Shown here: piece by piece, positions 9,650 through 19,149 of the stretch | How positions within the stretch are numbered: the stretch's first letter is position 1 | Layout: the number at the start of each line of letters is the position of its first letter | Assembly (NCBI GenBank): GCA_009103225.1 | Contig: RHPI01002069.1 | Span: 1,196,468 to 1,219,388, forward strand | Length of the DNA stretch: 22,921 bases | Source: Chlorokybus atmophyticus | Lineage: Eukaryota > Streptophyta > Chlorokybophyceae > Chlorokybales > Chlorokybaceae | Direction: 5' to 3' | The notes under the pieces: model-generated | The model's input: only the letters and a program-made list of their open reading frames with translations | The model's database searches: none | What the model was told of the DNA's origin: nothing | Program-made: the position numbers and the translations under genes

Positions 9650-10520
9650 AAGGGTGAAGAAGGGCCTGTGGGGGGCGGCGGCGGCTTGGGCGTGGAGGCG
9701 GCAGTAGTGACCAATGGCGGAAGCGACTGCAGCAGCGGCGGCAGCAACTGCAGCGGCCGCCGCGGCAACTAGCAGTTGTTACCCATTATGGTGGGTAGTG
9801 GTGGTTAATAGCTGATTGTTGTTGTGGTGGTCATTGTCGCTGCTGGTGTAGCTTAGCTTTGCTCGCTTGCTTGCTTCGCTGAGCCTAGCCTAGTTGCCCT
9901 GGCCTAGCCTAGCTTGCTATTAGGGAAGGCGGCCACTCACCTTTCCTTCAAGTATTGCATGCCCATTACTTGGTGAAACACATTATATTTCACTTATGTA
10001 TGCTTGCCACCACATGGATGCGGGTGGTGTGAAGGGTTTAAAGATTTTTTTACATTTGCAACGTTTCGGGGGGCAGTCCGGTGGCAACATCGGCTGCTTT
10101 CCACCACTTTTAAGTGCGGTAAGGCCCGGCCTCACGGGCGGGCAATACATCGCCAGGATCACTCTGAGCGGCTGATATCAATCTCACAACTTGTTAATGT
10201 CGGCCTGTAGGGCTTATTTAGCGATATTTTGACATCTTGTGTATCAATTGCAATTGTAAGTTCAGCTAAGTTGTGACAAAGTGAAAATTTTGAATTGCTA
10301 TAGCTTGTAAACCGTCGCGTGGATTTGCGCGCGGTTTATGTCAAAGCAAGTGCCTAGTTGAGAGGTGTGTGGAGAGCTCTTGTTTGAGCTGAATACTTCA
10401 CGTTAAGCACTTGAAACTTGACGAGGCGAAATCAATAGATTGTAACACTTCTGAAGTGCACAACTTGTGTATTTGAGCACTTGCACACTTTCAATATTGA
10501 CGACTTGTGACCTTAGGCAG
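9650..10520 (+). other. Leader of element A, no protein recognised
   Basis: 871 bases between primer site and gag. A short frame at 9714 encodes an alanine-rich peptide of about 33 residues (GCG/GCA repeats). CCTAG-type short repeats occur at 9885-9915. The remainder is AT-rich and closed in all frames. This fits an untranslated leader or lost sequence. Confidence 0.5.
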
Positions 10521-11805
10521 ATGTCTGACGAAAGAGAGGAAGGTGTGGGGTATCCTTCCATGGCTGAAAAGCCAACATCATACGAGCCATCTAGTGATGA
10601 GGAAGTGAATGACTCGGACACGAGTGAAAGCTGTCAGCTTACTGCAGTGACAAGGAAGAAGAAGGCACGCAGCAGAGCAATGCTTCTCTCAACCAGTCTT
10701 GTAAACGTGGACCAGTGGTCAGTTAGAGTGTCATCGGCGGGGCCTTTGAGAAGTATGCCTCGGAGCGTAAGGCTCTGATTGCTGCCCACCCTCAGCTTCG
10801 TTAGGAAACGTGGATGCATGGGCGCAGAAGGTTCGTAATGGCTATGAGACAGACTTTGCCACACTCCCTCGCGCAAGCAAGGAGATGGTGATCCGCATGC
10901 TTGAGCACGAGTTGACGAAAAACATCCCGCCACTTGTGCGAGGTGATCCGATGGTGGCTGCTCTCATGACCATATATAATAAGCCACTTACAAACGAAGG
11001 GAAGCGCATGGCGTTTGAGGCTTTGGCCAACTTAGTGGTGGAAGCCTCACAGTGTTGCAAGGACGTGTGCTGCTAATTGCAATCTGACTTGGAAAACAAG
11101 TTGACAGGTTGAGTGAAGTTGGCGGCACGCCTCGATAATGTGCAGTTTGAGTTGGTGGCGCTGCGCCAACAAGTGGCGGGTGCTACTTGAGCAACAAATG
11201 CATCAGCGGGGCTGCCGATTACAGCGCTGAACAAGCTTAAGGAGTTCAAGCCCCACCGTTGTGTCGGCATCCACGACTGGGTGGTTACTGTTGAGCGCTA
11301 CTTGGTAGCAGTGAAGTGCCCAATTGGTGAGCACATTGGTGTTGCTGAGTTGCTCATGCCATGTGACGCTCTTGCCGAGTGGGCAAGGCAGAGAAGAAAG
11401 GATGGTGCGGCCAAAACAGTGGAAGCACTATTTAAGTTCCTTGTGGAGCGCTATGGTGGCATGGATCCCGCTATTCAGGCTTGCAACAACCTTAACAAGT
11501 TGCGACAGAATGGCCGGGCGGGTTCAATCTACCTGCAGGAGTTCTAAGCATTGGTGGGTCGCGTGAACAGAGGCCTCATGCCCATGGACAAGGCAGAGCA
11601 CTTTGAGTGGTACAAGCGTGGTTTGAATGCACGTGTGCGCGATCAGCTGCAATACAACACGGCAACAAGACTTCTTTGAGTTCCTTACTACTTGGCCAAT
11701 TTGTAGATTTTGAGCGTATATCTATAAAGGGATGAACCGGCGGTGCAGGAGAAGGCACATGTGGCAGCTGCGGCCAAGCCGCAAGGGGTGGGAGGAAAGC
11801 ATTAC

Positions 11806-11894
11806 TGTCACGAATTGGGATAAATTGTGACAGACCTCACTCATGGTAGTGTCTTGTACTACTATAGCCTAGTGGTCGGGCCCCAATTGTTACA
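11806..11894 (+). repeat. 5' LTR of the TRIM
   Basis: 89 bases, TG...CA bounded, with imperfect inverted ends (TGTCACGAATTG against CAATTGTTACA). It is shorter than the usual TRIM LTR of roughly 100 to 250 bases. Confidence 0.9.
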
Positions 11895-11929
11895 ATGGTA
11901 ACGGAGCTTGACGTATCAGGTTCAATTCC
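11865..11929 (+). promoter_or_regulatory. Pol III-like A and B boxes spanning the TRIM LTR end
   Basis: TAGCCTAGTGG (11865-11875) fits the tRNA A-box consensus, and GGTTCAATTCC (11919-11929) fits the B box, with tRNA-like spacing. No acceptor or T stem forms, so this is not a tRNA gene. It may be a tRNA-derived promoter relic or chance. Confidence 0.35.
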
Positions 11930-12218
11930 CGTAGGGAACTGAGGCAGATCCAAGGCGAAAACAAAACATTTGGGGCGGCTTGCCCTAGGCTGGGCGCGGG
12001 ATCACAACATGCGCACCGAGCTAGTTCAACCTAAGGCCGTGTGAGCGGTCGCGCTGCGATGGCAGGTCGCGCGGTGAGGATGGCTGTTCGGTCGGTCAGG
12101 ACCGTTCGTGGGCCGGATCCAACAGGCCGCGGGCAGACTAATCGTGGTACGGTCGCGAATGCGGCGACGTGGGCTAGTGCCTAATTATGAGGAACTCATG
12201 GGTTAGACTGGGGAGGAA

Positions 12219-12307
12219 TGTCACGAATTGAGATAAATTGTGACAGACCTCACTCATGGTAGTGTCTTTTACTACCATAGCCTAGTGGTCGGGCCCCAAT
12301 TGTTACA
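12219..12307 (+). repeat. 3' LTR of the TRIM
   Basis: Second copy of the 89-base repeat, with 86 of 89 bases identical to the first. It is immediately preceded by the polypurine tract and followed by the ATTAC target duplication. Confidence 0.9.
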
Positions 12308-12765
12308 ATTACCCTCAGCCGAGTGCGCACACGGTAAAGAAGGTGAAGACATTCACGCCTCATATCGGTGGCACATCTGCTGGTGGTGCTACACCAACAG
12401 CGGCTTGCACTTGTTGTCTACCATCAGCCGAGCCACATTGCGAAGAACTGCCCCACCAAGAAGGGCAAGGCTATGAAGCGTGAATAGCATTACGCCGTGA
12501 CCGATGCAGATGCGGGTGATAGCCAGTTGCTTGAGATGCAAGCAGCAAGCTGGTTTGATGACCTATCCTAAGTGCATGTAATGACACATGCATGACAAGT
12601 ACATGACAAGTTGCCACTCTTTGATGTTGAAAAAGTGGAAGAGAATGCTTGTGTGCTGATACAAATATAACATGCTTACCGATGTGTTGCATGCATTAAC
12701 CGAGTTGCATAAGTATAGTATCGAACCTTAAGTATGGTGGTAATGGTGCCCGAGTATCATGGCCC

Positions 12766-13229
12766 ATGGTTAAAGCATACCTAGGGGGGTCTGTGTTTAA
12801 GCAACTTTTCAATTGTGAAACAAGCACAGTGCGGTTGTTATTAATACTAATCAACCCTTGCAGTAGTCACGGACTCTTGGCTACATTTCAACTGGCGGTA
12901 GCTCTGTTGTGGACACTCAGTGGCACAATGCAGGGTGTAAATAGTTCGTTCTTGATTAACACTTGTGCAACACACAACTTTGTTGAGGAACAATGGGTTG
13001 TGCGCAATAAGATAGCGTGTAAACCCTCAGCATTTTCAGCTGCCGGTGCCGCGGGTGCGTTGCCAATGAAAGGGGGAATAAAAATGAAGGTAAGATTGGT
13101 AACTATCATGCCACTCCTACTTTCATAGTAATATCCATCGACATATCTGGTGTGGATGTAGTATTATGACAGGAATGGCAAGAGAATGTCAAATTGACAT
13201 TGAATACCGTTGCAAATTTTACACAGTGA
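12766..13229 (+). pseudogene. Retropepsin-like protease remnant of element A
   Basis: The frame reads FLINTCATHNFVEEQWVV, which aligns with the retroviral-type protease active site (D-S/T-G-A-T-H-N-F); here Asp is Asn and Gly is Cys, so the site is dead. Downstream, in another frame, HATPTFIVISIDISGVDVVL then stop and QEWQENVKLTLNT match the second conserved block (usually DVxLGxDW). The remnant ends at TGA 13227, where element A stops being recognisable; reverse transcriptase and integrase are missing. It follows gag in the expected order. Confidence 0.6.
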
Positions 13230-13233
13230 CTAA

Positions 13234-13637
13234 TTAGGGACTGAGGGACAACAAGTCTTCTGCTTCAACATCGGAGTCATCTTCATCTGCAGCCTTGCTC
13301 GCTGACAATACAGCGGCTACTTCGTCCTTCAGCTTGAATATCAACACCTCGCTGTGCGCTTGATGGTTACTTTGAGAGTGACCACCTGCATTTGGTATTG
13401 CTGTAAGAGTGGCGTGCTGCCAGAAGACTAGCCCATCAACATACACATGCTTACCTCATCTTTTGCTTTGTTGCACTCCGCCAGGCAAACAGCTAGCCTG
13501 CCGCGCTGCTCTCGGTTCACTCTAACCAACATGGCAATCTGCAAGCATACTGATTAATTGCCGCTGAAACCTTAAACTAGGTCATGGGTTACCCATTCGT
13601 GGTACTCCGCAGCTTCTCTTTTACGACTTGTGAGCTC
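13234..13637 (-). CDS. Three 3' exons of an unknown coiled-coil protein with acidic tail
   Basis: Proposed exons 13637-13593, 13538-13455 and 13347-13234, all phase 0 with GT-AG borders (TGG|GTAACC, GAG|GTAAGC). They read ELTSRKREAAEYHEW, IAMLVRVNREQRGRLAVCLA..AKDE and VLIFKLKDEVAAVLSASKAA, ending in an acidic tail (DEDDSDVEAEDLL) and TAA. Charged heptad-like spacing suggests a coiled coil. No family was recognised. No convincing 5' exons lie at 13640-14000, so the gene is either interrupted by the neighbouring transposons, a fragment, or has a long intron. The last acceptor (13348) is the least certain junction. Confidence 0.45.
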
Positions 13638-13860
13638 CTGCAAGTAGAATTAGGCTGTGCATTTGCGAGATTGGTCATGCTGTTCATGTGCATTACACTG
13701 GCGGCTGTGCATGAGGGTGTGCATGTGGTATTAACAGTGTATGTCATGTGCAAGATACTTGAGACTGTACATGTGCAAGAGAAAAGAACCCTATCGTGTG
13801 GCATTGAGAGTGCATCGCAACCCACCTTGGTCATGCCAATCTTGTTTGGTCCCTTTAATC

Positions 13861-14403
13861 ATGTCGCCGTGGTCGCAGCTGCTGGTGGGTCGGATGTTCT
13901 TAGAGGCGGTATTGTGGTGTGCCTTTGCCCACTCGGAGGGGGAACCCTGTAAAATATCGCCCAAGACACTGTTGTCATTGGCTGTGCCCTTCGTAGGCAT
14001 GGTGGGGTTTGACACCAAGGACACCCCACCGGCACCTTGCCCGCCCTATGCAAACATGGGTTTCATCCCGGTCTTCAACCACAACGCCCACTATGCCCCT
14101 GGAAGCGCCGCCAACGATCCACTAAACGCCACAAACCCTCGTTACCGCCCTGTAAGGGCATAGCTTGGCGGAGCCATCAATGGTGTTTTTATGCGCAGGG
14201 ACTGGCATTGCCAGCAGGTGTCAATGGTACGAACTGCCAATGCCACTGTACAAAAGTACCATTTCAATGCTACTTTTTGGCAAAGGCATCTTCGTTCCAT
14301 TGAATCGGTTCAATCAGGATATTTATGCAGACTCAGCCCACCTTGGACGTGCAATGGCTCAATCGCACTATAGTATTGGTACAACGGAGCCGTCACGCCA
14401 GTA
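13861..14403 (+). CDS. Uncharacterised open frames, possibly two exons
   Basis: From ATG 13861 a frame of 100 codons reads MSPWSQLLVGRMFLEAVLW and later PPYANMGFIPVFNHNAHY and NDPLNATNPRYRP, with many C-ending codons in its second half. A possible donor (CCT|GTAAGG, 14152) and acceptor (TGCGCAG, 14200) could join it to downstream sequence, where all three frames are open for 40 to 70 codons; one reads MPLYKSTISMLLFGKGIFVP. The frame after joining is not settled. No domain was recognised. It lies just upstream of the transposase N-terminal part and could belong to that element. The opposite strand is also open over 14024-13791. Confidence 0.25.
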
Positions 14404-14699
14404 AATGGCGGCCAAGTTTCCCGCCTCTTACATGCAAGGGTAGCGGTGGCGGCGGCGGCTGTGCGTGTCGCTGGATATGATGATGCAGGTTACATTGGCG
14501 ACACCTATGTCGACGTCAGTAGTGAGCTATGGGAGTTCTTTGTCCGTATTGCCACATGCGCTTCGCCACACGCAGCTCGGTCTACATGCACATTGTTAGC
14601 AGCAGGGTGTGCAAGCAAATCAAGCTGTATGTCGGCCAGTGTCCATTACAGTACAATGCGGGTCATGTTGAACCGGGGAGTTCGATTTAAGATGCGCAC

Positions 14700-15161
14700 A
14701 TGCTTGATGCTGAAGGACCTCTCCAGGAGACACACGCACGGCAGCAACAGGAGGAGGAGGAAGTGCACAAGGGCTTTCAATGTGTGCGTTTGCCTGAGAA
14801 ACCTGTGGCACGCCACCATGGAAGAGGCGTCCCTTCGCATGTGTCAAAATTCAGGTGGTATGGCTTGGAGCATGCTCTTGCAGTGGCATTCGTGCAGTGC
14901 AACAACGGCCAAGGCCTGTCGGCCTCCAATATGGGGCGAATCATCAAGTGCATCCAAAATGCACACTTCCTAACGGAATAGCTCAAGTGGGAAACCGGTG
15001 TGCATGTGGCCAGCTACCTCCGGACCACAATTGCTTTCTCTTAGTCTAAGGTATGTTCACGGTGTGCGGTGCCTGTGCTTCAACCATCAGAGCCATGTCA
15101 CATATGCACATGCGAGTGTGCTGCCGTATCAGAACTACGTGACGGCTGACCTGCTCAACCA
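14700..15161 (+). pseudogene. Plavaka-like (CACTA-related) transposase, N-terminal part
   Basis: The frame from 14700 contains HVSKFRWYGLEHALAVAFVQ and GLSASNMGRIIKCIQNAHF, interrupted by a stop at 14979 and continuing LKWETGVHVASYL. In the fungal and algal Plavaka transposases I recall, a comparable block (residence/working segment, then a short 'lirhprF..eDl.w' stretch) stands ahead of the GDWW region. Another frame carries HVTYAHASVLPYQNYV and TADLLNH up to the border of the inserted element. The ORF is broken by stops and frameshifts. The match is to a family pattern and not to a specific protein; the matching C-terminal part begins at 19183. Confidence 0.5.
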
Positions 15162-15194
15162 CACTGCTTGACGTTAATGGACCATAATTGGTCC
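15162..15194 (+). repeat. Left terminal inverted repeat of the 4.0-kb element
   Basis: Contains TGGACCAT then TTGGTCC, a small palindrome. Partner at 19150-19182. Confidence 0.65.
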
Positions 15195-15517
15195 GTGCCT
15201 TTAAGCCGGGATTTTGCCCTGCTTAATGAAATCGGTGGGTCATGTATAGTCCGGCGTCATTGACAATCGGACCATGCATGGTCTAAACCTCACGTGAACG
15301 GTCCCATGTTTTTTGGGGGTCGCACCATGTTTGGTCCGGCCGGTTTCCGGTCGCGTCAGGACCAGGTACGAGCCAGGCAGCGGACCAGGAACTTAATCAT
15401 AAAAATGTACTTAAACAATTATTACTGGTTCGGCCAGCGGACCATTGACCGCAGTATTTATTTATTTATTCATGAGCATCAGATGCTATTGCAAATGACG
15501 AAAGAATGTTCTATCTT
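15195..15517. repeat. Left subterminal region with GGTCC/GGACC motifs
   Basis: GGTCC or GGACC occurs repeatedly in both orientations (about 15272, 15299, 15334, 15359, 15383, 15438), often beside CAT/ATG. It ends in the 50-base direct repeat 15468-15517, which recurs at 16654-16703. No gene. Confidence 0.6.
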
Positions 15518-16551
15518 CAGTCGGGTCGCCCGAGGGGCTTTTTCCTGCTACCCATCTTGCAAACCTCGACCCCGTGTGTCGGGCGCGATCCGCGTGTTGC
15601 GCGAGGAGTCGCATGGCAAAGTGCTGGCTGCCGGGGTTGGGCAGTCCTGTATTTGCGCGTGGATTCATGGCGGATCGAGGTGGGACGTGATGGGTTGGGA
15701 GGATTGGGTGGGGTGGTGAGTCCTCAAGCTTCGATGCGGGTCGCGGCGTTACGTGGTATAACGGCGTCGTGACTCTGCAACCTATTTAGCGTTTTAACTG
15801 GATATGACCGGCCAAATGTCGATGCTGTTGACGAGAGATCAACGATGGTGTTATGTTGCGAGTACTTGATTGTCAACGCATGCATGTCAACAAATGGTTA
15901 TCGTATGTTGTTGTGCTCATGCAAGCGATGTGCCTCGTCGACGATCCACGCGACCTTGCATGCATCCAAGCCAGACCGCCGCCGGCCTGGTGCCCAGGCA
16001 GGCGGCGGTCACAAATGGCGCAATGAGGGTCGGCGCTGACTGGCTGGTCGAATCTAACGCCCCCCCACTACTACAGGGCACATGCTGCAATGCCGCCGCC
16101 GCCTCTCCCTGCGGCACACAACGACACCGCCCTCCCCACCAAGGAGGAGGTGACAGTGGCCCGGCATGACCGCGCGGACAACCCGAGCAACCCGCGGACA
16201 TGACACGCATGGCATCGACAGCCCGATTTTACGAGCGCGGCACTTCACGTCGGTCCGCGGCGACACACGCCGACCAGACCGCGCAAACCATTACGAAACG
16301 CACCGACATTCGCTGCACACGGCGTGTCACATCCTGCTCGACCAACCGAACAACACAGGACCCGCCGTGCCCCAGCACGGCACATCCCGTTAAAGTAGCG
16401 AGTTTTTGGCTCCCGAGGCAAGGCACATCCACGCGGATGCGCAGACCCTAAACCACTTTGTATCCAGGCCAAACCCTCGGACACACAGCATGTCGCGCGG
16501 AGGCGACAAGCCATTTTCTGCGAGATGGAAACCCCTCGGGCGACCCGACTG
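15518..16551. mobile_element. 1.03-kb insertion with perfect 20-bp inverted ends
   Basis: It begins CAGTCGGGTCGCCCGAGGGG (15518-15537) and ends with the exact reverse complement (16532-16551). It interrupts a sequence unit that exists uninterrupted at 16654-16788: the left flank matches the unit up to TTCTATCTT and the right flank resumes at GGCACCAGCC. The empty copy therefore marks it as an insertion. The interior is GC-rich, with no recognised protein. The terminal sequence does not let me assign a superfamily, and no target duplication is clear. Confidence 0.7.
15974..16010. repeat. Nested hairpin inside the 1.03-kb insertion
   Basis: GACCGCCGCC (15974-15983) pairs with GGCGGCGGTC (16001-16010). 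The loop contains a second stem, CCTGG/CCAGG. It would fold into a strong cruciform or RNA hairpin. Confidence 0.75.
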
Positions 16552-16563
16552 TCCTTAGCTGAT

Positions 16564-16788
16564 GGCACCAGCCACGCCCGGCGTGCGGGGCCGCAGGCTG
16601 CAGCGCACGAGGCCGCGGCATCTTAGAAAGAATTAGTGAAGACCTATTTATGTATTCATAAGCATCAGATGCTATTGCAAATGACGAAAAAATGTTCTAT
16701 CTTGAGCCGACGGCACCAGCCACGCCCGGCGTGCGGGGCCGCGGCCTGCAGCGCACGAGGCCGCGGCATCTTAGAAAGAATTAGTGAA
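16564..16788 (+). repeat. Direct repeat: 77-bp unit, two copies 148 bp apart
   Basis: Copies at 16564-16640 and 16712-16788 are nearly identical (start GGCACCAGCCACGCCC, end AGAATTAGTGAA). Together with the 50-bp pair 15468-15517/16654-16703 they show a tandem duplication of a roughly 148-bp unit, whose first copy was later split by the 1.03-kb insertion. Confidence 0.85.
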
Positions 16789-16860
16789 AAACACATGCAT
16801 CCACCGAGAATCGGCCCCAGCCACAAACGACACTCTAACCACTAAGCTACATGTGCACGT
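16785..16860 (-). pseudogene. tRNA-like relic (tRNA pseudogene or SINE head)
   Basis: Read on the minus strand: TAGCTTAGTGGTTAGAGT (A box and D arm, 16849-16832) is a typical tRNA sequence. It is flanked by CACATG and CATGTG, which could pair as an acceptor stem, and a TTTTT terminator follows. The T-arm region GGGGCCGATTCTC has lost about one base of the B box. The anticodon part is too short for a working tRNA. Confidence 0.4.
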
Positions 16861-18400
16861 ACCGCTAGGGACAGTACTTGCATTGTAGACTGTACCGACG
16901 GCCGCTTGGCGACTGTCGGCGGAAAATTGGTGCACAGGAAGTCGGCGTTGTGAGTTGACAGGCCCATAGGCAGTGCATGTGCTATCAATTTGCATAGGCT
17001 ATACCAGTATTAATCCATGGTATCACATTATTTAGTTCATTATTGATAACACAGACAGCCGCAACTCGGCGGCTGCCAAGGTTTGTAAACTACAATGCTT
17101 TGCTGGGGGCTGTCCATAAGTATGTAACCTTGTTTGGGGTTGTCAATATCCTGCTTGCGTGCGCATACACACACCCACATGTGTATATATGTAAGCATTT
17201 TTGTATATATATACACGTTTACATGATATACATACCAAACACTGAGCATTGCGGCACCAACGTAGGTGTTTACTGGCTGGACACAATGCTTGGTCGGGGC
17301 TGTCAATTATTGTGCGGTCTCATAAAAGGCTACTATAAGTGACGTGATTTATGTATACTTTTAATACGTATTTTTACATGCGACATACCTTGTATACGGC
17401 TCACCCCAAATTACGATTGAGATAACCATTAAAACCTGCGTATTTATGCGTGTAGGATTGAACCCATTTGTGCACACGTTTTATTTCTAATATTTATTTA
17501 TATTACATATATATTATATGCTAGCCATAATGCATTGACGTATACACAGCCAGCCTGCGGAACGAGAGGCTGGGCAGAGGGGCGGGGCAGAGGGGCCTTG
17601 CCAGATCAGCGGCGACAAGGGTTTGCAGTTGAGGCGACGGCACAATGACAGCAAGAGGAGTAGGGGGAGGCGGAGGAGAGAGAACACGCGGAGCGGGGGA
17701 CGAAGAAGTAGGGAAGCAGGGGAAGGACAGATGGAGAGGGAGAGAGGGAGGGAGACTGTGGGAGAGGGGGAGAGAGGGAGGGAGAGGGAGTGTGCTGCCT
17801 GCTGCCTGCTGCTGTTACGCTGCACCTGGACTACCGTGGTTGACGCTGCTGCTCGTGTGTTGCACAGGTAATCAACCAACAATACGCATGTATGCATGCC
17901 TAACGGGGAGGTCTAGAGTAGGGTAGTGTGGAGGGTAAACAGGCAGTCAATAGCCCGGTGGTGGTGTATGTGACTGTGTTTGCATGCTGGTTGGTATGCT
18001 ATGCTGTTGTGACGTCATGCATGTCGCCAATTGTCTCGCGCATATCTTGTACATGCATAATATTCATATTTACGTAGATACTTAGATAAACGCATAGAAC
18101 ATGTTAATGGTGCATGTTCACAAATTTTTGCAAGTGCACGTACGGTACTATGAAGTATGTTGATTGCATAGACAGCTCCTTACAGCTTAATTGACAGCCG
18201 GCCGGCTGGCAATCAGCCGCCGACCATTTGCGGCTATCCACTGGCGGTTGTCCACGGTGTATAGCCGACAGTCGGTGCGGCTGTCGGCTATACACGCCGT
18301 ACATTAACACGTTAAGTGCACTTGTGCAATCAGGCATTTAGGCAATCTATTGTACCTTACATAGGTTGTTGCTACCTACTCATGATAGCGGCAGGGCCGC
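16861..18400. other. Interior of the 4.0-kb element, no gene recognised
   Basis: Contains an AT-rich stretch with TATATA runs (17170-17240, 17480-17520), a purine-rich GGAGAGA tract (about 17645-17795), and inverted repeats at 18195-18208 and 18257-18295. Short frames on both strands have low-complexity products only. Confidence 0.55.
18195..18295. repeat. GC-rich palindrome and 15-bp inverted repeat
   Basis: CAGCCGGCCGGCTG (18195-18208) is a perfect palindrome. GTGTATAGCCGACAG (18257-18271) pairs exactly with 18281-18295 across a 9-base loop. Related CCGAC/GTCGG motifs recur around 16895-16950, suggesting an internal repeat family. Confidence 0.75.
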
Positions 18401-19149
18401 GGTCATTGGTCCGTGCCGCACCGTACAAAGTGCGGCGCGGACCGTGTGGCACCATGTACGGTGCGTGCTATTAGGGCCACAGGACTGCGGGACCGCACCT
18501 GGTCCGCATTCAGGGCCAGCGTACAGTCTTACCCCGTTAAAAGACTTCGCTTTAAGGGAATAACCCCGCTAAGATCATGGATTATCAAAAGACCAATGGT
18601 TTTACAGGCAAATATCTTCGGTTAGTGGAATAGTCTTGTACGTAATAAGACTAAAGAGAAGGCTTGCAAATTTAAATGGGCTCAGTCTTGTAACGGGGGA
18701 ATACCTTGTTAATAGCATGATTGTCTTGTTGATATTAGAATAATTATATAAACTAAATCATTAAGTTCATATATTATATTGTATGGTTTATAGAGGAAAT
18801 ATGAATATAAATTTTACCACGTTAGCAAATGATGACGTGGCTTGAGGTTATCGGTCGATACCCCCATTAACAGAATATATATCCTTTAAACAATAAAAGA
18901 ATATATAGTTTTATAAGCGCCAAGAGAATAACCCCGTTAGTGGAATAAAAAGCTGAAAGATAAACGTGATTTCTATAACGGGGGTAGCCTGTACATTACT
19001 GGTCCGTGCCGCACCATGGATGGTGCGGCACGAACCATGCGTGGTGCGCGTCGCCGCGCCAACCATTTACAAACCGCGGGGCCCCGAACGGGCGGGGAAC
19101 GGTCCGTCCCCCGCGGACCAGGCAGTCCTAGCCCGCGTGGTCCGTGAAA
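18401..19149. repeat. Right subterminal region with GGTCC motifs
   Basis: GGTCC/GGACC clusters at 18409-18512 and 19000-19140 mirror the left subterminal region. Between them (18530-18960) the DNA is AT-rich, with repeated ACCCCGTTA/AACCCCGTTA-like words (for example near 18530 and 18930). No gene. Confidence 0.55.
19000..19037. repeat. Near-perfect 18-bp hairpin in the right subterminal region
   Basis: Arms 19000-19017 and 19020-19037 pair at 17 of 18 positions around a 2-base centre; core GTGCCGCACCAT/ATGGTGCGGCAC. Confidence 0.85.

Larger units (their letters stand above)
11801..12312 (+). mobile_element. TRIM: miniature LTR retrotransposon with 5-bp target duplication
   Basis: Terminal direct repeats of 89 bases (11806-11894 and 12219-12307) differ at three positions. 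Each begins TGTCACGAATTG and ends CAATTGTTACA. The element is 502 bases and is flanked by ATTAC at 11801-11805 and 12308-12312, a perfect 5-bp target duplication. A primer-site-like TGGTAACGGAGC (11896-11907) follows the first LTR, and a polypurine tract GGGGAGGAA (12210-12218) precedes the second. The internal 324 bases have no coding capacity. It therefore must have depended on another element's proteins; its primer site differs from that of element A at one position of twelve. It inserted into gag of element A and is younger than it. Confidence 0.9.
10521..12571 (+). pseudogene. gag gene of element A, broken by frameshifts, stops and a TRIM insertion
   Basis: Starts at ATG 10521 (MSDEREEGVGYPSM) with an acidic Ser/Asp-rich N-terminus. 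Two frameshifts (about 10735 and 10800) lead to the capsid-like part: DAWAQKVRNGYETDFATLP, LNKLKEFKPHRCVGIHDWV, VERYLVAVKCPIGE, ALAEWARQRRKD, YLQEF and GLMPMDKAEHFEWYKRGLN. In-frame stops lie at 11074, about 11110, about 11188 and 11545. A 502-base miniature element sits at 11806-12307. After it, a degraded zinc knuckle remains (HQPSHIAKNCPTKKG near 12437-12470, first cysteines lost), then a tail to 12571. The LTR and primer site upstream and the protease downstream identify it as gag. It cannot make a full protein. Confidence 0.75.
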
